From Larix kaempferi (taxonomy: Eukaryota; Streptophyta; Pinopsida; Pinales; Pinaceae): a stretch of 64,000 nucleotides of DNA. Position numbers and translations under genes: made by a program. The notes under the pieces were generated by a model, which had not been told where the DNA came from, ran no database searches, and saw only the letters and a program-made list of their open reading frames with translations. How positions within the stretch are numbered: position 1 is the first letter of the stretch; the number at the start of each line of letters is the position of its first letter. The stretch spans positions 1,178,001 through 1,242,000 of the forward strand of contig BSBM01001444.1 in the NCBI GenBank assembly GCA_027924585.1, read 5' to 3'. Positions 10,726 to 26,161 of the stretch are shown one piece after another.

Positions 10726-12662
10726 GTGAATGACGAAATGAGAGGCCGAACTCTCTATTTATACACATCAAAGGGTGACTTTTTTCCTGACCGGGTTGAC
10801 CTAACTTTCCCTAACGACGCCGACCTGACTGGTGCAGTTCTGCCCATTGTATGGGGCAAATTGCCCACTGCTTTGGGGCAATTTACCCACTGGTCCGACT
10901 TGTCTTGGGGAAATACAGAAAATTACATTTAATAAATCTTTTCTTTGTGATTTCACCCCTAGGATTACATTGAGTGTTTTACATGATCGAATACATTGAC
11001 ATCTTTTCCCATAGGAGGTATCTTAACAAGATGAAATGCAATAAGAATAACTTCTGAGGTTGTACCGTTTCGAACACTCCCTCTCAAAAGGGAAGGTATT
11101 CTTCGAATATTGTATTCTAATCTTATTCTTTATTTGGTCGACCTATGAAGTGATGCCCCATGCAGCTACTACCCCAACACTGCCTCTTGGCCATGGAGGT
11201 ATCGTCAGCATGATCATACCGAAACACATCTCGATATCATAAGTACATCACAGTTATCTCTAACCTCTCTATACCATAAGGAAGGTCTTCCAACACAATC
11301 ACAGTTAGTCGAGAGGTGTCAACAAATCGATCTTCGTGCATCTGCTCAATCCAGTCCATTGTGAAACATGCACTAGCTCGACGACTCTGCCCTCTCCATA
11401 GGTGAGTCACTCGTGCATCAGCTCAAGAACTCTGCACAGTCCATCGTAGAATCTATCATGCATCAATACAATGTGCTCAGCTCAACCCAATCCATCGAGT
11501 GCCTACATCATCAACACTCCCTCTTAGCTAAAGAGGTATCATCACGTCGGAACACATCTTGTTATCATAAGAGGGTCCATTCCAGCACAGGCATACACTC
11601 AACAAAGAAGAACGTTCCCCAAATGAACCATCCACAAATAAGCATGTTCCACAATGGCACACGCTCCACAGAGGAGTACGTTCCAGAAATGAACCATCCC
11701 ACAAAGGGACCATATCATCTTTTTAAAGAAGATATATGATCTACCTGATGAACTTGGTCATTCTAGACCACAGAGGATTACTTCCGCAAGCACTTTATCT
11801 GTGGAAGGTGGCAATGAGGGGGGAAATCTTTGAAGAAGAGAAGTGAGATGAGGTGATACGAATGACAATAGAGGACGGAAAGGGGAAAAATGCCGGAGAT
11901 GTTGAGTCATCGATCCCATGACTGCAGTCTATGCGATGAAACAACTACGAACAACGCCCTACACGAGAGAAAATGTAGAAAATCACCTTAAATAGTGTTG
12001 ATGTTGGTTTCGAGCTCCACACTCATTTTGTTATGTGCTTTTCCATTCTTTTAGCGATGCTAGTTATGCTGCTATAAACATTAACAAGCTCAACGAAGGC
12101 TCGAAACCACCATCAACACTGTTCAAGGTGAGTCTCTTCATTTTCTCCTGTGTGGGGTGTTGTTCGTAGTCGTTGGATCACATAGACTGCAGTAATGAGA
12201 TCGATGACCCAACATATCCCACATTTTTCCTCTTTCCATCCTCTATTGTCCCCGGTATCATCTCGTCTCGGTTGTATATACTAGCCTGTGAAGGCTAGTA
12301 TATCTGGAATATAGATTTTAGCAATATTTCTCTACGCGAAACTGATTGTGACACCACCTCCTACAAAAAATAAACAAGCAGGCGAATGCGAGGATCACTG
12401 AAAGAATTGCAAATCACAGAAACAAAATGAGTGTCAAGCTCGTTTAAACCATGATGATAAGAACAATCATCTCCCAACCATAGACAAAGCTATTTGTCTC
12501 CCCCGAGCTCAGACCTTCCAATAGAGAACGATGTACATACGGATAGTAGTAGCGCAAACCCTAGAAAACAAGGGAGAAACTTCTCCAATAGTGGAGAACC
12601 CCAAAAAATCAGTCCCTTAACTGAAGTAGGGAACCACTCTTGGTTAGAGCGAACTTGCTTGA
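10726..12662. repeat. Array unit 4 (type B, 1,937 bp)
   Basis: An intact B unit. Its B-specific region near 11060-11242 translates identically to those in units 2, 6, 8, 10 and 12. Confidence 0.88.
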
Positions 12663-14584
12663 GTGAATGATGAAATGAGAGGTCGAACTCTCTATTTATA
12701 CACATCAAAGGGTGACTTTCTTCCTGACCGGGTCGACCTAACTTTCCCTAACTGCGCCGACCTGACTGGTGCAGTTCTGCCCATTGTATGGGGCAAATTT
12801 CCGACTGCTTTGGGGCAGTTTACCCACTGGTCCGACCTGTCTTTCAGGGGAAATACAGAAAATTACATTTAATAAATCTTTTCTTTGTGATTTCACCGCT
12901 AGGTTTACATTGAGTGTTTTACATGATCAAATACATTGACGTCTTGTCCCATAGGAGGTACCTTAACAAGATGAAATGCAAAAAGAATAAATTCTGAAGT
13001 TGTACTGTTTCCAACACTCCCTCTCAACAAGGAAGGTATTCTTCGAACACTGTATTCTAATCATATTCTTAATTTGGTCGACCTATGAGGTGATGCCCCA
13101 TGCAGCTACTACTCCAACACTGCCTCTTGGCCATGGAGGTATCGTCAGCATTATCATACTGAAACACATCTCGATATCATATGTACATCACAGTTATCTC
13201 TAACCTCTCTATATCATAAGGAAGGTCTTCCAACACAATCACAGTTAGTCGAGAAGTGTCCACAAAGGAACATGCACTAGCTCCACGACTCCGCTCCTCT
13301 CTCTAGGTGAATCACTCGTGCATCAGCTCAAGAACTCTGCACAGTCCATCGTAGAGTCTATTATGCATCAATACAATGTGCTCAGCTCAACCCAGTCCAT
13401 CTGGTGCCTACATCATCAACACTCCCTCTTCGCTGGAGAGGTATCATCACATCGGAACACATCTTGTTATCATAAGAGGCTCCATTCCAACACAGGGATA
13501 CACTCCACAAAGGAGAAAGTTCCCCAAATGAACCATCCACAAATAAGCATGTTCAACAAAGAAACCATCCCACAATGGGACAAACTCCACGGAGGATAAC
13601 GTTCCACAAAGCAACCATCTCACAAAGGGACCATATCATCTTTTTAAAGAAGATATATGATCTACGTGATGAACTTGGTCATTCTAGACAACAGAGGATT
13701 ACTTCCTCAAGCACTTTATCTGTGGAAGGTGGCAATGATGGGGAAAATCTTTGAAGAGGAGAAGTAAGATGAGCTGATACGAAGGACAATAGAGAATGGG
13801 AAGAGGAAAAGTGCCGGAGATCTTGAGTCATCGATCCCATGACTGCAATCTATGCAATGAAACAACTACGAACAACGCCCTACACGAGAGAAAACGTAGA
13901 AAATCACCTTAAGTAGTGTTGATGTTGGTTTCGAGCTCTACATTCATTTTGTTTATTGGTTTTTCCATTCTTTCAGTGATCCTGGTTATGCTGCTATAAA
14001 CATTAACAAGAACAAGGAAGGCTCGAAACCACCATCAACACTGTTCAAGGTGGGTTTCTTCATTTTCTCCTGTGTAGGGTGTTGTTCGTAGTCGTTGCAT
14101 TACATAGACTGCAGTAATGAGACCGATGACTCAACATCTCCCACATTTTTCCTCTTTCCATCCTCTATTATCCCTTGTATCACCTCGTCTCACTTGTATA
14201 TACTAGCTTGTGAAGGCTAGTATATCTGGAACGTAGATATTAGCAATATTTCTCTACGAGAAACTGATTGTGACACCACCTCCTACAAAAAATAAACAAG
14301 CAGGCGAATGCGAGGATCAATGAAAGAATGGCAAATCGCAGAAAAGAAATGAGTGTCGAGCTCGTTTAAACCATGATGATAAGAGCAATCATCTCCCAAC
14401 CATAGACAAAGTTATTTGTCTCCCCTGAGCTCAGACCTTCAAATAGAGAATGATGTATATCCGGATAGTAGTAGCGCAAAGCCTAGAAAACAAGGGAGAA
14501 ACTTTTCCAATAGTGGAGAACCCCAAAAAATCAGTCCCTTAACTGAAGTAGCGAACCACTCTTGGCTACAACGAACTTGCTTGA
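12663..14584. repeat. Array unit 5 (type A, 1,922 bp)
   Basis: A standard A unit with foldback at about 13,761-14,197 and minus-strand TATA box at 12,693-12,700. Confidence 0.88.
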
Positions 14585-16521
14585 GTGAATGACGAAATGA
14601 GAGGCCGAACTCTCTATTTATACACATCAAAGGGTGACTTTTTTCCTGACCGGGTTGACCTAACTTTCCCTAACGGCGCCGACCTGACTGGTGCAGTTCT
14701 GCCCATTGTATGGGGCAAATTGCCCACTGCTTTGGGGCAATTTACCCACTGGTCCGACTTGTCTTGGGGAAATACAGAAAATTACATTTAATAAATCTTT
14801 TCCTTGTGATTTCACCCCTAGGATTACATTGAGTGTTTTACATGATCAAATACATTGACATCTTTTCCCATAGGAGGTATCTTAACAAGACGAAATGCAA
14901 TAAGAATAACTTCCGAAGTTGTACCGTTTCGAACACTCCCTCTCAAAAGGGAAGGTATTCTTCGAATATTGTATTCTAATCTTATTCTTTATTTGGTCGA
15001 CCTATGAAGTGATGCCCCATGCAGCTACTACCCCAACACTGCCTCTTGGCCATGGAGGTATCGTCAGCATGATCATACCGAAACACATCTCGATATCATA
15101 AGTACATCAAAGTTATCTCTAACCTCTCTATACCATAAGGAAGGTCTTCCAACACAATCACAGTTAGTCGACAGGTGTCAACAAATCGATCTTCGTGCAT
15201 CTGCTCAATCCAGTCCATTGTGAAACATGCACTCGCTCCACGACTCTGCCCTCTCCATAGGTGAGTCACTCGTGCATCAGCTCAAGAACTCTGCACAGTC
15301 CATCGTAGAGTCTATCATGCATCAATACAATGTGCTCAGCTCAACCCAATCCATCGAGTGCCTACATCATCAACACTCCCTCTTAGCTAAAGAGGTATCA
15401 TCACGTCGGAACACATCTTGTTATCATAAGAGGGTCCATTCCAGCACAGGCATACACTCAACAAAGAAGAACGTTCCCCAAATGAACCATCCACAAATAA
15501 GCATGTTCCACAATGGCACACGCTCCACAGAGGAGTACATTCCAGAAATGAACCATCCCACAAAGGGACCATATCATCTTTTTAAAGAAGATATATGATC
15601 TACCTGATGAACTTGGTCATTCTAGACCACAGAGGATTACTTCCGCAAGCACTTTATCTGTGGAAGGTGGCAATGAGGGGGGAAATCTTTGAAGAAGAGA
15701 AGTGAGATGAGGTGATACGAATGACAATAGAGGACGGAAAGGGGAAAAATGCCGGAGATGTTGAGTCATCGATCCCATGACTGCAGTCTATGCGATGAAA
15801 CAACTACGAACAACGCCCTACACGAGAGAAAATGTAGAAAATCACCTTAAATAGTGTTGATGTTGGTTTCGAGCTCCACACTCATTTTGTTATGTGCTTT
15901 TCCATTCTTTTAGCGATCCTAGTTATGCTGCTATAAACATTAACAAGCTCAACGAAGGCTCGAAACCACCATCAACACTGTTCAAGGTGAGTCTCTTCAT
16001 TTTCTCCTGTGTGGGGTGTTGTTCGTAGTCGTTGGATCACATAGACTGCAGTAGTGAGATCGATGACCCAACATATCCCACATTTTTCCTCTTTCCATCC
16101 TCTATTGTCCCCGGTATCATCTCGTCTCGGTTGTATATACTAGCCTGTGAAGGCTAGTATATCTGGAATATAGATTTTAGCAATATTTCTCTACGCGAAA
16201 CTGATTGTGACACCACCTCCTACAAAAAATAAACAAGCAGGCGAATGCGAGGATCACTGAAAGAATTGCAAATCACAGAAACAAAATGAGTGTCAAGCTC
16301 GTTTAAACCATGATGATAAGAACAATCATCTCCCAACCATAGACAAAGCTATTTGTCTCCCCCGAGCTCAGACCTTCCAATAGAGAACGATGTACATACG
16401 GATAGTAGTAGCGCAAACCCTAGAAAACAAGGGAGAAACTTCTCCAATAGTGGAGAACCCCAAAAAATCAGTCCCTTAACTGAAGTAGGGAACCACTCTT
16501 GGTTAGAGCGAACTTGCTTGA
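14585..16521. repeat. Array unit 6 (type B, 1,937 bp)
   Basis: A standard B unit with foldback at about 15,699-16,133. Scattered single-base differences from units 4 and 8, for example GCAAAGCCTAG instead of GCAAACCCTAG near 14,477, break the telo-box here. Confidence 0.88.
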
Positions 16522-18443
16522 GTGAATGATGAAATGAGAGGTCGAACTCTCTATTTATACACATCAAATGGTGACTTTTTTCCTGACCGGGTCGACCTAA
16601 CTTTCCCTAACTGCGCCGACCTGACTGGTGCAGTTCGGCCCATTGTATGGCGCAAATTTCCGACTGCTTTGGGGCAGTTTACCCACTGGTCCGACCTGTC
16701 TTTCAGGGGAAATACAGAAAATTACATTTAATAAATCTTTACTTTGTGATTTCACCGCTAGGTTTACATTGAGTGTTTTACATGATCAAATACATTGACG
16801 TCTTGTCCCATAGGAGGTACCTTAACAAGATGAAATGCAAAAAGAATAAATTCTGAAGTTGTACTGTTTCCAACACTCCCTCTCAACAAGGAAGGTATTC
16901 TTCGAACACTGTATTCTAATCATATTCTTAATTTGGTCGACCTATGAGGTGATGCCCCATGCAGCTACTACTCCAACACTGCCTCTTGGCCATGGAGGTA
17001 TCGTCAGCATTATCATACTGAAACACATCTCGATATCATATGTACATCACAGTTATCTCTAACCTCTCTATATCATAAGGAAGGTCTACCAACACAATCA
17101 CAATTAGTCGAGAAGTGTCCACAAAGGAACATGCACTAGCTCCACGACTCCGCTCCTCTCCCTAGTTGAATCACTCGTGCATCAGCTCAAGAACTCTGCA
17201 CAGTCCATCGTAGAGTCTATTGTGTATCAATACAATGTGCTCAGCTCAACCCAGTCCATCTGGTGCCTACATCATCAACACTCCCTCTTCGCTGGAGAGG
17301 TATCATCACATCGGAACACATCTTGTTATCATAAGAGGCTCCATTCCAACACAGGGATACACTCCACAAAGGAGAAAGTTCCCCAAATGAACCATCCACA
17401 AATAAGCATGTTCAACAAAGAAACCATCCCACAATGGGACAAACTCCACGGAGGATAACGTTCCACAAAGCAACCATCCCACAAAGGGACCATATCATCT
17501 TTTTAAAGAAGATATATGATCTACGTGATGAACTTGGTCATTCTAGACAACAGAGGATTACTTCCTCAAGCACTTTATTTGTGGAAGGTGGCAATGATGG
17601 GGAAAATCTTTGAAGAGGAGAAGTAAGATGAGCTGATACGAAGGACAATAGAGAATGGGAAGAGGAAAACTGCCGGAGATCTTGAGTCATCGATCCCATG
17701 ACTGCAATCTATGCAATGAAACAACTACGAACAACGCCCTACACGAGAGAAAACGTAGAAAATCACCTTAAGTAGTGTTGATGTTGGTTTCGAGCTCTAC
17801 ATTCATTTTGTTTATTGGTTTTTCCATTCTTTCAGTGATCCTGGTTATGCTGCTATAAACATTAACAAGAACAAGGAAGGCTCGAAACCACCATCAACAC
17901 TGTTCAAGGTGGGTTTCTTCATTTTCTCCTGTGTAGGGTGTTGTTCGTAGTCGTTGCATCACATAGACTGCAGTAATGAGACCGATGACTCAACATCTCC
18001 CACATTTTTCCTCTTTCCATCCTCTATTATCCCTTGTATCACCTCGTCTCAATTGTATATACTAGCTTGTGAAGGCTAGTATATCTGGAACGTAGATATT
18101 AGCAATATTTCTCTACGAGAAACTGATTGTGACACCACCTCCTACAAAAAATAAACAAGCAGGCGAATGCGAGGATCAATGAAAGAATGGCAAATCGCAG
18201 AAAAGAAATGAGTGTCGAGCTCGTTTAAACCATGATGATAAGAGCAATCATCTCCCAACCATAGACAAAGTTATTTGTCTCCCCTGAGCTCAGACCTTCA
18301 AATAGAGAATGATGTATATCCGGATAGTAGTAGCGCAAACCCTAGAAAACAAGGGAGAAACTTCTCCAATAGTGGAGAACCCCAAAAAATCAGTCCCTTA
18401 ACTGAAGTAGCGAACCACTCTTGGCTACAACGAACTTGCTTGA
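16522..18443. repeat. Array unit 7 (type A, 1,922 bp)
   Basis: A standard A unit with foldback at about 17,620-18,056. Private changes occur in the GC-rich dyad block, for example CAGTTCGGCCC near 16,632. Confidence 0.88.
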
Positions 18444-20380
18444 GTGAATGACGAAATGAGAGGCCGAACTCTCTATTTATACACATCAAAGGGTGACTTT
18501 TTTCCTGACCGGGTTGCCCTAACTTTCCCTAACGGCGCCGACCTGACTGGTGCAGTTCTGCCCATTGTATGGGGCAAATTGCCCACTGCTTTGGGGCAAT
18601 TTACCCACTGGTCCGACTTGTCTTGGGGAAATACAGAAAATTACATTTAATAAATCTTTTCTTTGTGATTTCACCCCTAGGATTACATTGAGTGTTTTAC
18701 ATGATCGAATACATTGACATCTTTTCCCATAGGAGGTATCTTAACAAGATGAAATGCAATAAGAATAACTTCCGAGGTTGTACCGTTTCGAACACTCCCT
18801 CTCAAAAGGGAAGGTATTCTTCGAATATTGTATTCTAATCTTATTCTTTATTTGGTCGACCTATGAAGTGATGCCCCATGCAGCTACTACCCCAACACTG
18901 CCTCTTGGCCATGGAGGTATCGTCAGCATGATCATACCGAAACACATCTCGATATCATAAGTACATCACAGTTATCTCTAACCTCTCTATACCATAAGGA
19001 AGGTCTTCCAACACAATCACAGTTAGTCGAGAGGTGTCAACAAATCGATCTTCGTGCATCTGCTCAATCCAGTCCATTGTGAAACATGCACTAGCTCCAC
19101 GACTCTGCCCTCTCCATAGGTGAGTCACTCGTGCATCAGCTCAAGAACTCTGCACAGTCCATCGTAGAATCTATCATGCATCAATACAATGTGCTCAGCT
19201 CAACCCAATCCATCGAGTGCCTACATCATCAACACTCCCTCTTAGCTAAAGAGGTATCATCACGTCGGAACACATCTTGTTATCATAAGAGGGTCCATTC
19301 CAGCACAGGCATACACTCAACAAAGAAGAACGTTCCCCAAATGAACCATCCACAAATAAGCATGTTCCATAATGGCACACGCTCCACAGAGGAGTACGTT
19401 CCAGAAATGAACCATCCCACAAAGGGACCATATCATCTTTTTAAAGAAGATATATGATCTACCTGATGAACTTGGTCATTCTAGACCACAGAGGATTACT
19501 TCCGCAAGCACTTTATCTGTGGAAGGTGGCAATGAGGGGGGAAATCTTTGAAGAAGAGAAGTGAGATGAGGTGATACGAATGACAATAGAGGACGGAAAG
19601 GGGAAAAATGCCGGAGATGTTGAGTCATCGATCCCATGACTGCAGTCTATGCGATGAAACAACTACGAACAACGCCCTACACGAGAGAAAATGTAGAAAA
19701 TCACCTTAAATAGTGTTGATGTTGGTTTCGAGCTCCACACTCATTTTGTTATGTGCTTTTCCATTCTTTTAGCGATCCTAGTTATGCTGCTATAAACATT
19801 AACAAGCTCAACGATGGCTCAAAACCACCATCAACACTGTTCAAGGTGAGTCTCTTCATTTTCTCCTGTGTGGGGTGTTGTTCGTAGTCGTTGGATCACA
19901 TAGACTGCAGTAATGAGATCGATGACCCAACATATCCCACATTTTTCCTCTTTCCATCCTCTATTGTCCCCGGTATCATCTCGTCTCGGTTGTATATACT
20001 AGCCTATGAAGGCTAGTATATCTGGAATATAGATTTTAGCAATATTTCTCTACGCGAAACTGATTGTGACACCACCTCCTACAAAAAATAAACAAGCAGG
20101 CGAATGCGAGGATCACTGAAAGAATTGCAAATCACAGAAACAAAATGAGTGTCAAGCTCGTTTAAACCATGATGATAAGAACAATCATCTCCCAACCATA
20201 GACAAAGCTATTTGTCTCCCCCGAGCTCAGACCTTCCAATAGAGAACGATGTACATACGGATAGTAGTAGCGCAAACCCTAGAAAACAAGGGAGAAACTT
20301 CTCCAATAGTGGAGAACCCCAAAAAATCAGTCCCTTAACTGAAGTAGGGAACCACTCTTGGTTAGAGCGAACTTGCTTGA
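18444..20380. repeat. Array unit 8 (type B, 1,937 bp)
   Basis: A standard B unit with foldback at about 19,558-19,991. Confidence 0.88.
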
Positions 20381-22302
20381 GTGAATGATGAAATGAGAGG
20401 TCGAACTCTCTATTTATACACATCAAAGGGTGACTTTTTTCCTGACCGGGTCGACCTAACTTTCCCTAACTGCGCCGACCTGACTGGTGCAGTTCTGCCC
20501 ATTGTATGGGGCAAATTTCCGACTGCTTTGGGGCAGTTTACCCACTGGTCCGACCTGTCTTTCAGGGGAAATACAGAAAATTACATTTAATAAATCTTTT
20601 CTTTGTGATTTCACCGCTAGGTTTACATTGAGTGTTTTACATGATCAAATACATTGACGTCTTGTCCCATAGGAGGTACCTTAACAAGATGAAATGCAAA
20701 AAGAATAAATTCTGAAGTTGTACTGTTTCCAACACTCCCTCTCAACAAGGAAGGTATTCTTCGAACACTGTATTCTAATCATATTCTTAATTTGGTCGAC
20801 CTATGAGGTGATGCCCCATGCAGCTACTACTCCAACACTGCCTCTTGGCCATGGAGGTATCGTCAGCATTATCATACTGAAACACATCTCGATATCATAT
20901 GTACATCACAGTTATCTCTAACCTCTCTATATCATAAGGAAGGTCTTCCAACACAATCACAGTTAGTCGAGAAGTGTCCACAAAGGAACATGCACTAGCT
21001 CCACGACTCCGCTCCTCTCCCTAGGTGAATCACTCGTGCATCAGCTCAAGAACTCTGCACAGTCCATCGTAGAGTCTATTATGCATCAATACAATGTGCT
21101 CAGCTCAACCCAGTCCATCTGGTGCCTACATCATCAACACTCCCTCTTCGCTGGAGAGGTATCATCACATCGGAACACATCTTGTTATCATAAGAGGCTC
21201 CATTCCAACACAGGGATACACTCCACAAAGGAGAAAGTTCCCCAAATGAACCATCCACAAATAAGCATGTTCAACAAAGAAACCATCCCACAATGGAACA
21301 AACTCCACGGAGGATAACGTTCCACAAAGAAACCATCCCACAAAGGGACCATATCATCTTTTTAAAGAAGATATATGATCTACGTGATGAACTTGGTCAT
21401 TCTAGACAACAGAGGATTACTTCCTCAAGCACTTTATCTGTGGAAGGTGGCAATGATGGGGAAAATCTTTGAAGAGGGGAAATGAGATGAGGTGATACGA
21501 AGGACAATAGAGAATGGGAAGAGGAAAAGTGCCAGAGATCTTGAGTCATCGATCCCATGACTGCAATCTATGCAATGAAACAACTACGAACAACGCCCTA
21601 CACGAGAGAAAACGTAGAAAATCACCTTAAGTAGTGTTGATGTTGGTTTCGAGCTCTACATTCATTTTGTTTATTGGTTTTTCCATTCTTTCAGTGATCC
21701 TGGTTATGCTGCTATAAACATTAACAAGAACAAGGAAGGCTCGAAACCACCATCAACACTGTTCAAGGTGGGTTTCTTCATTTTCTCCTGTGTAGGGTGT
21801 TGTTCGTAGTCGTTGCATCACATAGACTGCAGTAATGAGACCGATGACTCAACATCTCCCACATTTTTCCTCTTTCCATCCTCTATTATCTCTTGTATCA
21901 CCTCGTCTCACTTGTATATACTAGCTTGTGAAGGCTAGTATATCTGGAACGTAGATATTAGCAATATTTCTCTACGAGAAACTGATTGTGACACCACCTC
22001 CTACAAAAAATAAACAAGCAGGCGAATGCGAGGATCAATGAAAGAATGGCAAATCGCAGAAAAGAAATGAGTGTCGAGCTCGTTTAAACCATGATGATAA
22101 GAGCAATCATCTCCCAACCATAGACAAAGTTATTTGTCTCCCCTGAGCTCAAACCTTCAAATAGAGAATGATGTATATCCGGATAGTAGTAGCGCAAACC
22201 CTAGAAAACAAGGGAGAAACTTCTCCAATAGTGGAGAACCCCAAAAAATCAGTCCCTTAACTGAAGTAGCGAACCACTCTTGGCTACAACGAACTTGCTT
22301 GA
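20381..22302. repeat. Array unit 9 (type A, 1,922 bp)
   Basis: A standard A unit with foldback at about 21,479-21,915. By eye it is almost identical to unit 5. Confidence 0.88.
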
Positions 22303-24239
22303 GTGAATGACGAAATGAGAGGCCGAACTCTCTATTTATACACATCAAAGGGTGACTTTTTTCCTGACCGGGTTGACCTAACTTTCCCTAACGGCGCCGA
22401 CCTGACTGGTGCAGTTCTGCCCATTGTATGGGGCAAATTGCCCACTGCTTTGGGGCAATTTACCCACTGGTCCGACTTGTCTTGGGGAAATACAGAAAAT
22501 TACATTTAATAAATCTTTTCTTTGTGATTTCACCCCTAGGATTACATTGAGTGTTTTACATGATCGAATACATTGACATCTTTTCCCATAGGAGGTATCT
22601 TAACAAGATGAAATGCAATAAGAATAACTTCCGAGGTTGTACCGTTTCGAACACTCCCTCTCAAAAGGGAAGGTATTCTTCGAATATTGTATTCTAATCT
22701 TATTCTTTATTTGGTCGACCTATGAAGTGATGCCCCATGCAGCTACTACCCCAACACTGCCTCTTGGCCATGGAGGTATCGTCAGCATGATCATACCGAA
22801 ACACATCTCGATATCATAAGTACATCACAGTTATCTCTAACCTCTCTATACCATAAGGAAGGTCTTCCAACACAATCACAGTTAGTCGAGAGGTGTCAAC
22901 AAATCGATCTTCGTGCATCTGCTCAATCCAGTCCATTGTGAAACATGCACTAGCTCCACGACTCTGCCCTCTCCATAGGTGAGTCACTCGTGCATCAGCT
23001 CAAGAACTCTGCACAGTCCATCGTAGAATCTATCATGCATCAATACAATGTGCTCAGCTCAACCCAATCCATCGAGTGCCTACATCATCAACACTCCCTC
23101 TTAGCTAAAGAGGTATCATCACGTCGGAACACATCTTGTTATCATAAGAGGGTCCATTCCAGCACAGGCATATCTTCAACAAAGAAGAACGTTCCCCAAA
23201 TGAACCATCCACAAATAAGCATGTTCCACAATGGCACACGCTCCACAGAGGAGTACGTTCCAGAAATGAACCATCCCACAAAGGGACCATATCATCTTTT
23301 TAAAGAAGATATATGATCTACCTGATGAACTTGGTCATTCTAGACCACAGAGGATTACTTCCGCAAGCACTTTATCTGTGGAAGGTGGCAATGAGGGGGG
23401 AAATCTTTGAAGAAGAGATGTGAGATGAGGTGATACGAATGACAATAGAGGGCGGAAAGGGGAAAAATGCCGGAGATGTTGAGTCATCGATCCCATGACT
23501 GCAGTCTATGCGATGAAACAACTACGAACAACGCCCTACACGAGAGAAAATGTAGGAAATCACCTTAAATAGTGTTGATGTTGGTTTCGAGCTCCACACT
23601 CATTTTGTTATGTGCTTTTCCATTCTTTTAGCGATCCTAGTTATGCTGCTATAAACATTAACAAGCTCAACGAAGGCTCGAAACCACCATCAACACTGTT
23701 CAAGGTGAGTCTCTTCATTTTCTCCTGTGTGGGGTGTTGTTCGTAGTCGTTGGATCACATAGACTGCAGTAATGAGATCGATGACCCAACATATCCCACA
23801 TTTTTCCTCTTTCCATCCTCTATTGTCCCCGGTATCATCTCGTCTCGGTTGTATATACTAGCCTGTGAAGGCTAGTATATCTGGAATATAGATTTTAGCA
23901 ATATTTCTCTACGCGAAACTGATTGTGACACCACCTCCTACAAAAAATAAACAAGCAGGCGAATGCGAGGATCACTGAAAGAATTGCAAATCACAGAAAC
24001 AAAATGAGTGTCAAGCTTGTTTAAACCATGATGATAAGAACAATCATCTCCCAACCATAGACAAAGCTATTTGTCTCCCCCGAGCTCAGACCTTCCAATA
24101 GAGAACGATGTACATACGGATAGTAGTAGCGCAAAACCTAGAAAACAAGGGAGAAACTTCTCCAATAGTGGAGAACCCCAAAAAATCAGTCCCTTAACTG
24201 AAGTAGGGAACCACTCTTGGTTAGAGCGAACTTGCTTGA
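22303..24239. repeat. Array unit 10 (type B, 1,937 bp)
   Basis: A standard B unit with foldback at about 23,417-23,850. Confidence 0.88.
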
Positions 24240-26161
24240 GTGAATGATGAAATGAGAGGTCGAACTCTCTATTTATACACATCAAAGGGTGACTTTTTTC
24301 CTGACCGGGTCGACCTAACTTTCCCTAACTGGGCCGACCTGACTGATGCAGTTCTGCCCATTGTATGTGGCAAATTTCCGACTGCTTTGGAGCAGTTTAC
24401 CCACTGGTCCGAGCTGTCTTTCAGGGGAAATACAGAAAATTACATTTAATAAATCTTTTCTTTGTGATTTCACCGCTAGGTTTACATTGAGTGTTTTACA
24501 TGATCAAATACATTGACGTCTTGTCCCATAGGAGGTACCTTAACAAGATGAAATGCAAAAAGAATAAATTCTGAAGTTGCACTGTTTCCAACACTCCCTC
24601 TCAACAAGGAAGGTATTCTTCGAACACTGTATTCTAATCATATTCTTAATTTGGTCGACCTATGAGGTGATGCCCCATGCAGCTACTACTCCAACACTGC
24701 CTCTTGGCCATGGAGGTATCGTCAGCATTATCATACTGAAACACATCTCGATATCATATGTACATCACAGTTATCTCTAACCTCTCTATATCATAAGGAA
24801 GGTCTTCCAACACAATCACAGTTAGTCGAGAAGTGTCCACAAAGGAACATGCACTAGCTCCACGACTCTGCTCCTCTCCCTAGGTGAATCACTCGTGCAT
24901 CAGCTCAAGAACTCTGCACAGTCCATCGTAGAGTCTATTATGCATCAATACAATGTGCTCAGCTCAACCCAGTCCATCTGGTGCCTACATCATCAACACT
25001 CCCTCTTTGCTGGAGAGGTATCATCACATCGGAACACATCTTGTTATCATAAGAGGCTCCATTCCAACACAGGGATACACTCCACAAAGGAGAAAGTTCC
25101 CCAAATGAACCATCCACAAATAAGCATGTTCAACAAAGAAACCATCCCACAATGGGACAAACTCCACGGAGGATAACGTTCCACAAAGCAACCATCCCAC
25201 AAACGGACCATATCATCTTTTTAAAGAAGATATATGATCTACGTGATGAACTTGGTCATTCTAGACAACAGAGGATTACTTCCTCAAGCACTTTATCTGT
25301 GGAAGGTGGCAATGATGAGGAAAATCTTTGAAGAGGAGAAGTAAGATGAGCTGATACGAAGGACAATAGAGAATGGGAAGAGGAAAAGTGCCGGAGATCT
25401 TGAGTCATCGATCCCATGACTGCAATCTATGCAATGAAACAACTACGAACAACGCCCTACACGAGAGAAAACGTAGAAAATCACCTTAAGTAGTGTTGAT
25501 GTTGGTTTTGAGCTCTACATTCATTTTGTTTATTGGTTTTTCCATTCTTTTAGTGATCCTGGTTATGCTGCTATAAACTTTAACAAGAACAAGGAAGGCT
25601 CGAAACCACCATAAACACTGTTCAAGGTGGGTTTCTTCATTTTCTCCTGTGTAGGGTGTTGTTCGTAGTCGTTGTATCACATAGACTGCAGTAATGATAC
25701 CGATGACTCAGCATCTCCCACATTTTTCCTCTTTCCATCCTCTATTATCCCTTGTATCACCTCGTCTCACTTGTATATACTAGCTTGTGAAGGCTAGTAT
25801 ACCTGGAACGTAGATATTAGCAATATTTCTCTACGAGAAACTGATTGTGACACCACCTCCTACAGAAAATAAACAAGCAGGCGACTGCAAGGATCAATGA
25901 AAGAATGGCAAATCGCAGAAAAGAAATGAGTGTCGAGCTCGTTTAAACCATGATGATAAGAGCAATCATCTCCCAACCATAGACAAAGTTATTTGTCTCC
26001 CCTGAGCTCAGACCTTCAAATAGAGAACGATGTATATCCGGATAGTAGTAGCGCAAACCCTAGAAAACAAGGGAGAAACTTCTCCAATAGTTGAGAACCC
26101 CAAAAAATCAGTCCCTTAACTGAAGTAGCGAACCACTCTTGGCTACAACAAACTTGCTTGA
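24240..26161. repeat. Array unit 11 (type A, 1,922 bp)
   Basis: An A unit with several private substitutions in the upstream block at 24,330-24,420 (for example TGTATGTGGC for TGTATGGGGC). Foldback at about 25,338-25,772. Confidence 0.87.
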